Source: CAYMDS01 sp964653195
GTDB lineage: Bacteria > Patescibacteriota > Microgenomatia > Levybacterales > UBA12049
Length of the DNA: 9,075 nt
NCBI GenBank assembly: GCA_964653195.1
Contig: CAZZCX010000031.1
Location: forward strand, 1-9,075
Reading direction: 5' to 3'
The notes under the pieces: generated by a model
What the model saw: the letters and a program-made list of their open reading frames with translations, nothing else
Told to the model about the DNA's origin: nothing
The model's database searches: none
Translations under genes and position numbers: made by a program
Shown: positions 4,373-9,075 of the stretch, piece after piece
How positions within the stretch are numbered: the first letter of the stretch is position 1
How the letters are laid out: each line of letters starts with the position of its first letter

Positions 4373-5287
4373 ATGAAAATTTTTTCCGGAAGTAGCAGTA
4401 GTGAATTAACTAAGAAAGTCGCAGAGGTTCTTGAGATTCCGGTAAGTCCAATAGAGAATTTTATTTTTCCGGATGGAGAAAGAAGAATTCAGATATTGGA
4501 AAACGTGGTTGATGAAGACGTGGTAGTAATTCAAAGTACTAATACACCTGTAGACGGTAATTATATTGAGCTATTTTTGATAGTTGATGGATTAAAAAGA
4601 AGTGGTGCTAGAAAAGTTACCGTAGTAATGCCTTACATGGGCTATATGCGACAAGACCATGTCTTCAGAGATGGAGAAGCTGTATCTTTGCAGGTGATGA
4701 TACATTTGCTTGAGGCGTTGAAAGTAGATCGTTTCGTAACTCTTGATCCACATACTATAAAATTACCTGAATTTTTCAAATTACCTGTAAGTGATTTATC
4801 AGCACTTCCTCTTTTTGCACGTTACATAAAAGAGAATAGCAACTTGAATGACACTGTTTTGGTATCTCCTGATATGGGTGGTCTTAGACGAATAAAACAG
4901 ATGTCAGAAATTCTGGGTGGTATGGGCTGGATTGCAACAGTAAAAGATCGCGATTTGGATACTGGAAGTATAATTATAAATAAATTTGAAGGACCGCTTG
5001 CAGTAGCTGAGTTAAAGAATAAAAGGGTACTTGTGATTGATGATATGATATCCAGTGGAAAAACTATAGCGGAATGCGCAGCTTTTCTCAAAACAAACGG
5101 AGTGAGAGAGGTAAATGTTTTTGCGACACATCCGATTTTTTCAAAAGACGCTCCCGAGCTGCTGCAAGAATCCAAAGCTGATTCAATAATCGTCACAGAT
5201 TCTGTGAATATTACAGACGATAAGAAATTTGAAAAATTGAAGATATTGTCAGTTGCAGAGATGATAGCGAGTGAACTACGTTTGTAA
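4373..5287 (+). CDS. prs: Ribose-phosphate pyrophosphokinase (PRPP synthetase) family
   Basis: The enzyme makes PRPP from ribose 5-phosphate and ATP for nucleotide synthesis. The 304 residues, close to the usual 310-320, form two phosphoribosyltransferase-like halves. Visible motifs are FPDGERRIQI (32-41), YMRQD (91-95; usually YARQD), DPH (125-127) at the metal site, SPDMGG (165-170), a K-x-R pair in VKDRD (190-194) at the catalytic loop, and the PRPP loop VIDDMISSGKTI (221-232). That loop departs from the common DDM-x-TGGT form, and the ARPGE segment is replaced by FRDGEA, so this is a divergent member. Start ATG 4373 gives the standard MKIFSG opening; no Shine-Dalgarno is visible. The gene lies inside the ybaB-recR neighbourhood. 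Confidence 0.85.
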   Translation: MKIFSGSSSSELTKKVAEVLEIPVSPIENFIFPDGERRIQILENVVDEDVVVIQSTNTPVDGNYIELFLIVDGLKRSGARKVTVVMPYMGYMRQDHVFRDGEAVSLQVMIHLLEALKVDRFVTLDPHTIKLPEFFKLPVSDLSALPLFARYIKENSNLNDTVLVSPDMGGLRRIKQMSEILGGMGWIATVKDRDLDTGSIIINKFEGPLAVAELKNKRVLVIDDMISSGKTIAECAAFLKTNGVREVNVFATHPIFSKDAPELLQESKADSIIVTDSVNITDDKKFEKLKILSVAEMIASELRL

Positions 5288-5348
5288 ATCAGATATCAAA
5301 AATTAAATCTCAAAACTATAAATTATAATTAATATCTTTATTGTATAT

Positions 5349-5377
5349 TTGTATATTGTTTACTTTGTAGATATTAT
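5349..5377 (+). promoter_or_regulatory. Weak promoter candidate for recR
   Basis: TTGTAT (5349-5354), 17 bases, TATTAT (5372-5377). The -10 box is good and the -35 box only half matched. The 117-base gap is extremely AT-rich, so this is easily chance. It is followed by a T-rich leader (about 5381-5404) with no Shine-Dalgarno. Confidence 0.25.
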
Positions 5378-5404
5378 ATTTGAATTTTTATTTTTTATTT
5401 TTTT

Positions 5405-6013
5405 ATGCGTATACCCAGAGCCATTCAAAACGTAATCGATTCCTTTGAGCGCCTTCCTGGTATTGGACCAAAGAGCGCACAAAGATTGACATTTTATCTT
5501 TTGCATTTTCCACAACATGAATTGGATCGTTTCGGAAGTTCCCTGCAAAATCTCAAAACCGGTACAAAGATTTGCTCCATTTGTTATTCAGTAGACGAGA
5601 CAGACCCTTGTGTTATATGTACAGATCAAAACCGTGATAAAAGTATAATCTGTGTTATGGAGCAGCCACTGGATTTGCTGGCCTTGGAGAGATCTGGAAA
5701 ATACAAAGGCGTATATCATATATTGCATGGAAAAATTGACCCCCTAAACAATATCGGTCCTGATGAAATATTTATCAAACAGTTGCTTGATAGATGCAAA
5801 AATCAAGAAGCAGGAATCAGGGAGATTATACTTGCGACTAACCCTACCATGGAAGGGGATGCTACTGCGATGTATATAAGTAAACAAATAAAAAATCAAA
5901 AATTAGAACTTAAAATTACTCGTATTGGGAGAGGGTTGCCGATTGGAGCTGATATCGAGTATGCTGATAGCGGGACGCTAGATCGCGCAATGGAGGGCAG
6001 AAGTAACTACTAA
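5405..6013 (+). CDS. recR: Recombination protein RecR
   Basis: RecR works with RecO and RecF to load RecA on gapped DNA. The 202-residue protein has the usual size and domain order: helix-hairpin-helix LPGIGPKSAQRL (17-28), a C4 zinc finger with C57, C60, C69 and C72, a Toprim domain beginning at ICVMEQPLD (82-90) with E86, the ATNPTMEGDATA segment (144-155), and the closing RIGRGLPIGADIEYADSGTL (173-192). ATG 5405 gives the standard N-terminus. The start follows a T-rich stretch with no Shine-Dalgarno, so initiation may rely on an unstructured leader. A 10-bp hairpin, CTACTAATTT (6007-6016) with AAATTAGTAG (6030-6039), overlaps its stop codon. Confidence 0.93.
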   Translation: MRIPRAIQNVIDSFERLPGIGPKSAQRLTFYLLHFPQHELDRFGSSLQNLKTGTKICSICYSVDETDPCVICTDQNRDKSIICVMEQPLDLLALERSGKYKGVYHILHGKIDPLNNIGPDEIFIKQLLDRCKNQEAGIREIILATNPTMEGDATAMYISKQIKNQKLELKITRIGRGLPIGADIEYADSGTLDRAMEGRSNY

Positions 6014-6039
6014 TTTATACATTTTATTAAAATTAGTAG
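6007..6039 (+). repeat. Hairpin across the recR stop codon
   Basis: CTACTAATTT (6007-6016) and AAATTAGTAG (6030-6039) are perfect 10-bp inverted arms with a 13-base loop. The stem includes the TAA stop (6011-6013). No U-run follows, so it is not a standard intrinsic terminator; it may shape the transcript between recR and the next gene. Confidence 0.45.
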
Positions 6040-6063
6040 CTTGATTAGTAGTAATACGTAGCT

Positions 6064-6488
6064 ATGAATAAGTTTTTTAATGCTGAAGAATTATTAGAAA
6101 CTGGGAAAAGTGTAGTCAAAAAACAGGTTACTGCGACCACTCAGTCGGCAAAATCGCAAATTCAAAACACTCCGACTCCAACTTCATCTGGTAGTGGTAC
6201 AAACGAAGCAGGTTCACAGCAAGCATCCGTACTAGGAGATGATGCAAATAAAGATTTTATAAACGAATTATATAAATCTTCTAACGATCCTTCTGCAAAA
6301 CCAAATCCCACTTTGCCTAATGCCCAAAGCAATGCTACTGGTATACAAAGTGCGGAGGATGCAGAGAAATTAGCAAAAGCACGTAAGCATCTTGCCCAAC
6401 ATATGGAGACTTACTATAAGCCAACGTTTGAAAGGTCACCGGCTCAGGAAGAATCCACTGCAGATAAATTGGAACGTGAAGATCAGGA
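6064..6488 (+). CDS. DUF5660-like protein, 3' end in the gap (partial)
   Basis: The visible 141 residues have three parts. Residues 1-24 resemble a conserved helical start (MNKFFNAEELLETGKSVVKK). Residues 25-100 are low complexity, rich in Ser, Thr, Gln, Asn, Pro and Ala. The last part is charged and helical, with KARKHLAQHMETYYKPTF (104-121) and KLEREDQ at the edge. From memory this pattern matches DUF5660, a family of unknown function that I associate with Microgenomates; no search was possible. There is no signal peptide or membrane segment, suggesting a cytoplasmic protein. The frame runs into the N-run, so its end is unknown. It lies between recR and cysS, probably in one transcript. Confidence 0.65.
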
Positions 6489-6588
6489 NNNNNNNNNNNN
6501 NNNNNNNNNNNNNNNNNNNNNNNNNNNNNNNNNNNNNNNNNNNNNNNNNNNNNNNNNNNNNNNNNNNNNNNNNNNNNNNNNNNNNNNN
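6489..6588. other. Assembly gap of exactly 100 N
   Basis: One hundred consecutive undetermined bases, the conventional filler for a gap of unknown length. It removes the end of the DUF5660-like gene and the start of cysS. The missing CysRS N-terminus alone should need roughly 170-200 bases, so the true gap is probably larger than shown. Confidence 0.97.
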
Positions 6589-7913
6589 CTGCCGATTTAT
6601 TAATACGTGTCCTTAAATATAATGGATATGAAGTTAAATACATAATGAATCTTACAGATGTAGGTCATTTGACCGGTGATAATTCAGGCGATGCTGATAC
6701 TGGCGAAGACAGGATGGAAAAGACAGCAAGGAAAGAAGGAAAGACAGCCTGGGAAGTGGCTGAATTTTACACACAGGCATTTCTCAACGATTACAAAGCT
6801 CTTAGATTGATTGAACCTGAGCAATTTGTGAAAGCTACTGATCATATCAAAGAACAAATAAGTCTCATTTGTATTCTTGAAGAAAAAGGTTACGCATACA
6901 AAATTAGTGATGGGATATATTTCGATACAAGCAAATTTAAAAATTATGGACAGCTATCAAGCCTTGATCAAATTAGAGAAGGTGCCAGAGTAGAGATAAA
7001 TCCGGAAAAGAAAAATCCACGAGACTTTGCTTTATGGAAGTTTAGTTTTCCAGAAGGTAGACCTTTCGACTCTGCTCGAGATGACGAAGCTTCACTTCGC
7101 CAGATGGAATGGGATAGTCCATGGGGAATTGGCTTTCCAGGATGGCATATCGAATGTTCAGCGATGAGCATGAAGTATTTAGGTGAAACCTTTGATATAC
7201 ACGTAGGCGGTATGGATATCAAAGAAACGCATCATCCAAATGAAATTGCACAATCAGAAGCAGCGACAGGCAAAAAGTTTGTAAATTACTGGGTACATGG
7301 CGCCTTCATTTTGGTGAATGGAGAAAAAATGAGCAAAAGTAAAGGCAATCTTTATAGAGTTTATGATTTGGAGAAAGAAGGTTATGATCCTATGAGCCTT
7401 AGATATCTTTATCTGCAGACACATTATAGAAAAGAGTTGAATTTTACTTTTCCTTCACTAGAAGGAGCCCAAAAAGCCCTAACAAATCTTAGGGAAACTT
7501 TGCTTGATTGGGGAGTAGTGGGCGTGCCTGCTTTTCATGCTCATCAATCAATTGAGTTGGAGCTTGAAAAAAAATTTAATGACGCGATTAATGATGATTT
7601 GAATATGCCGGAAGCTTTATCAGTAGTGTGGGAACTTGTCAAATCAGATTTACCGGTATCGAAAAAATCATCATTTTTGTTAAAAATGGATGAAGTATTA
7701 GGTTTGGGATTAAAGAATTGGTGTGAGGAAAATCAAAAAATTTCTCTTACCCAGCTTCCAACTGACGTGCAGAGTCTTATCAAAGAGCGAGAAAATCTTA
7801 GAAAAAGTAAACAGTATACGAAAGCAGATCACCTGCGCAATAAAATTAAAAAGCTTGGATATGATGTATTAGATAGTGCTAGCGGTACACAGATAAAGAT
7901 TATTAAAGAATAA
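6589..7913 (+). CDS. cysS: Cysteine--tRNA ligase, 5' end in the gap (partial)
   Basis: CysRS attaches cysteine to tRNA(Cys). The frame is open from the gap and reads ADLLIRVLKYNGYEVKY before MNLTDVGHL, so the ATG at 6645 is internal. Missing are about 55-60 N-terminal residues with the first zinc cysteine and the HIGH motif. Visible are the zinc ligand in WHIEC (Cys codon 7155), HHPNE with the histidine (codon 7230) and glutamate (codon 7242) ligands conserved, KMSKS (7326-7340) and a C-terminal anticodon-binding region ending GTQIKIIKE. Between DFALWK and WDSPWG there are about 15 more residues than usual (RPFDSARDDEASLRQ), encoded by a REP-like repeat. uppS starts 6 bases after the stop, so the two are likely co-transcribed. 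Confidence 0.93.
7059..7103 (-). repeat. REP-like insertion inside cysS
   Basis: Read on the minus strand, 7085 to 7059 gives GTCATCTCGAGCAGAG then TCGAAAGGTCT, matching the left repeat of unit 1 in GTCAT, GAGCAGAG, CGAA and the final TCT. TCGA (7067-7070) and TCGA (7076-7079) lie on either side of CTCTG. A second hairpin follows: CGAAG (7085-7089), CTTCA, CTTCG (7095-7099). The 45 bases are in frame and encode 15 residues absent from typical CysRS. Confidence 0.6.
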
Positions 7914-7919
7914 TACTCT

Positions 7920-8609
7920 ATGAACACTTCAAGCCTTCCTAGGCATATAGGTTTTATAGTTGATGGAAATAGACGATGGTCGAAAGAAAAAAAGCTTCCT
8001 TCTTTAATTGGGCATAAGAAAGGTTATGAAGCAATAGAGCCTATAATAATGCATGCTATTTCACTTAAGATTCCATATCTAACTTTCTGGGTATTTTCAA
8101 CTGAGAATTGGAATAGAAGTAAAGAAGAAGTAGATTATCTGATGGAGTTATTTCGTGATCTGCTTCACGGTGATATGGTAACACGTTTGAAAAAAGAAGG
8201 AGTCCGCATGAATGTAATTGGGCAATTGCATCGTTTTTCAAAAGATATAATAAAAGATGTAAACGATCTTATCAGTGACACAAAAAATAACACAAATACT
8301 CAAACTAACTTTGCATTAAGCTATGGAGGCAGGAGTGAGTTGGTGATGGCAGTAAATAGAATTTTGCAAGATAAAGTGACTACGGTTGATGAATCCGTAA
8401 TCTCATCTTATCTTTATACTTCAGGTATTCCTGATCCGGATTTTATAATTCGTACAGGTGGGGAGAGAAGATTAAGTGGATTTCTTCCCTGGCAGGCTGT
8501 TTATAGTGAATTATATTTTACTTCTACGTATTGGCCTGATTTCACACCTTTGGAATTTGATAAGGCGTTGGAGGATTACGCAAGCAGGAACCGCCGATTC
8601 GGTAAATAA
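7920..8609 (+). CDS. uppS: Isoprenyl transferase (undecaprenyl diphosphate synthase family)
   Basis: UppS extends farnesyl diphosphate with isopentenyl diphosphate in cis to make the lipid carrier for cell-wall polymers. The 229 residues include HIGFIVDGNRRW (9-20) with the catalytic D15, GHKKGY (31-36), TFWVFSTENWNRS (55-67), SYGGRSEL (134-141) and the C-terminal block DFIIRTGGERRLSGFLPWQ (174-192) followed by YSELYF (195-200). These cover the conserved substrate sites, though RTGGERRLSGF replaces the more common RTSGEQRLSNF. The N-terminus is short with no signal peptide, as expected for a peripheral enzyme. ATG 7920 lies 6 bases after the cysS stop and has no clear Shine-Dalgarno, suggesting coupling to cysS translation. 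Product chain length cannot be read from sequence. Confidence 0.93.
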   Translation: MNTSSLPRHIGFIVDGNRRWSKEKKLPSLIGHKKGYEAIEPIIMHAISLKIPYLTFWVFSTENWNRSKEEVDYLMELFRDLLHGDMVTRLKKEGVRMNVIGQLHRFSKDIIKDVNDLISDTKNNTNTQTNFALSYGGRSELVMAVNRILQDKVTTVDESVISSYLYTSGIPDPDFIIRTGGERRLSGFLPWQAVYSELYFTSTYWPDFTPLEFDKALEDYASRNRRFGK

Positions 8610-8888
8610 TTTATTTTTTTAAGTATCATATACTCCAAAAATGGATTTGTTAAATACCTCGATTTATTAGGTATTAATCGTGATAAATAGATTAGGAAAA
8701 GGTAAGAAAACATAAATATTTTCTAGAAATATTCTTACGGTATTTTAACAAATAGTAAGTATAGTTATATCAAGGTAAACTTCTGTTCAGGCCACGGTAA
8801 CAACAAACTTTTCAAGAATTTTTGTATTCTTTGTATATTTAATGGTATTAGTTCATATGATGAGTAAAATTTGGGATGGTTGCGCTTA

Positions 8889-8905
8889 ATTACGAATTAT
8901 TACGA
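8889..8905 (+). promoter_or_regulatory. Direct repeat ATTACGA, 10-bp period
   Basis: ATTACGA occurs at 8889-8895 and 8899-8905, exactly one helical turn apart, the second overlapping the -35 of the predicted promoter. Response regulators of the OmpR/PhoB class often bind paired direct repeats with this spacing, so this could be an operator for the downstream regulator. Inference only. Confidence 0.3.
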
Positions 8906-8928
8906 TTAAATGTGCATGTGTGTATAAA
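8900..8928 (+). promoter_or_regulatory. Candidate promoter for the response regulator gene
   Basis: TTACGA (8900-8905, three of six), 17 bases, TATAAA (8923-8928, five of six). It would give a leader of about 40 bases before ATG 8976. A poor -35 box next to a good -10 box is typical of activator-dependent promoters. The region is AT-rich, so confidence is low. Confidence 0.3.
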
Positions 8929-8975
8929 TTTATTATTTATATTCATTTGTTAATAATTTATAGAAAGTCTGTATT

Positions 8976-9075
8976 ATGAAAAAGATAATAGTAGTAGATG
9001 ATGAGCGTAGTATACTTGACGCTCTGGATTTTATGCTTTCAAGTGAAGGGTATCATGTTAGAACAGCATCGCATG
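8976..9075 (+). CDS. Response regulator, 5' end only (partial)
   Basis: The 33 visible residues begin MKKIIVVDDERSILDALDFM and continue SSEGYHVRTASHA to the window edge. This is the first strand, helix and second strand of a CheY-like receiver domain, with the acidic pair D8-D9 that binds magnesium near the phosphorylated aspartate. The phosphorylation site and any output domain lie beyond the edge, so the type of regulator is unknown. AGAAAG (8962-8967) is a weak ribosome binding site. The long upstream region suggests it starts a new transcription unit, separate from uppS. Confidence 0.85.
   Translation, partial: MKKIIVVDDERSILDALDFMLSSEGYHVRTASH

Larger units (their letters stand above)
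8610..8975. other. 366-base intergenic region without a gene
   Basis: No convincing coding frame is present on either strand. The region holds several weak hairpins: AATACCT (8653-8659) with AGGTATT (8669-8675); a bulged stem from GTAAG (8702-8706) to CTTAC (8734-8738) enclosing AATATTT/AAATATT; and AAGAAT (8814-8819) with ATTCTT (8826-8831). None is followed by a clear U-run, though a T7 run without a stem follows the uppS stop. The 3' part holds a candidate promoter and direct repeats. A small RNA cannot be excluded, but nothing specific supports one. Confidence 0.5.

Noticed and set aside
4822..5196. Minus-strand open frame of 124 codons opposite the prs-like gene
   Set aside because: Shadow of a clearly conserved gene, with low-complexity translation rich in Ser and Ile.
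6027..6041. 15-base exact match to 217-231 (TTAAAATTAGTAGCT)
   Set aside because: One copy is inside GIY-YIG coding sequence and one in an AT-rich spacer; a match of this length is borderline for chance in AT-rich DNA and the flanks do not align.
6335..6643. Open frames running through the N-run on both strands
   Set aside because: They exist only because unknown bases were read as coding; the real frames on each side belong to different genes.
8610..8630. T-run after uppS as an intrinsic terminator
   Set aside because: No stable GC-containing stem precedes the run.

Overview
The window is AT-rich, and every protein gene I can support lies on the + strand. Short core genes, sparse Shine-Dalgarno sites, small GIY-YIG proteins and a DUF5660-like protein suggest an uncultivated Candidate Phyla Radiation (Patescibacteria) genome, probably Microgenomates. 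That placement is inferred from gene content and not tested. A run of exactly 100 N shows that this is a scaffolded assembly, as expected for a metagenome bin.

Layout. Bases 1-65 are the tail of an unidentified gene. Bases 75-450 hold a small GIY-YIG endonuclease gene bounded by hairpin repeats. A HIT-family hydrolase follows with its own good promoter (463-492). A second promoter (968-996) and a foldback repeat lead into rpsU (bS21), then ybeY, dnaX and ybaB. A second GIY-YIG gene, again bounded by hairpins (3899-4241), separates ybaB from a PRPP-synthetase-like gene and recR. Next come a DUF5660-like gene running into the gap, cysS emerging from the gap without its N-terminus, and uppS. A 366-base intergenic region with a candidate promoter precedes the first codons of a response regulator.

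The core genes serve replication and repair (dnaX, ybaB, recR), translation (rpsU, ybeY, cysS), nucleotide metabolism (prs-like, HIT) and cell-wall lipid carrier synthesis (uppS). The dnaX-ybaB-recR trio is a classic bacterial cluster, here broken up between ybaB and recR.

The most interesting layer is the repeats. One family of REP-like hairpins (outer TGTCA tag, 8-bp stem, 5-nt loop in the clean copies) bounds both GIY-YIG genes in inverted orientation, occurs alone at 4269-4293, and appears to have inserted in frame into cysS, adding about 15 residues. In the clean copies the stem bases differ but stay paired. A second family of 75-95 bp foldback elements has three copies; two flank dnaX in opposite orientation, and the two same-orientation copies end in a strong ribosome binding site (rpsU and ybaB). 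Three further palindromic or tandem insertions lie inside dnaX. A working hypothesis is that small GIY-YIG nucleases mobilise or maintain a REP-like palindrome family here, in a role comparable to REP-associated tyrosine transposases. This is inference and needs comparative genomics.
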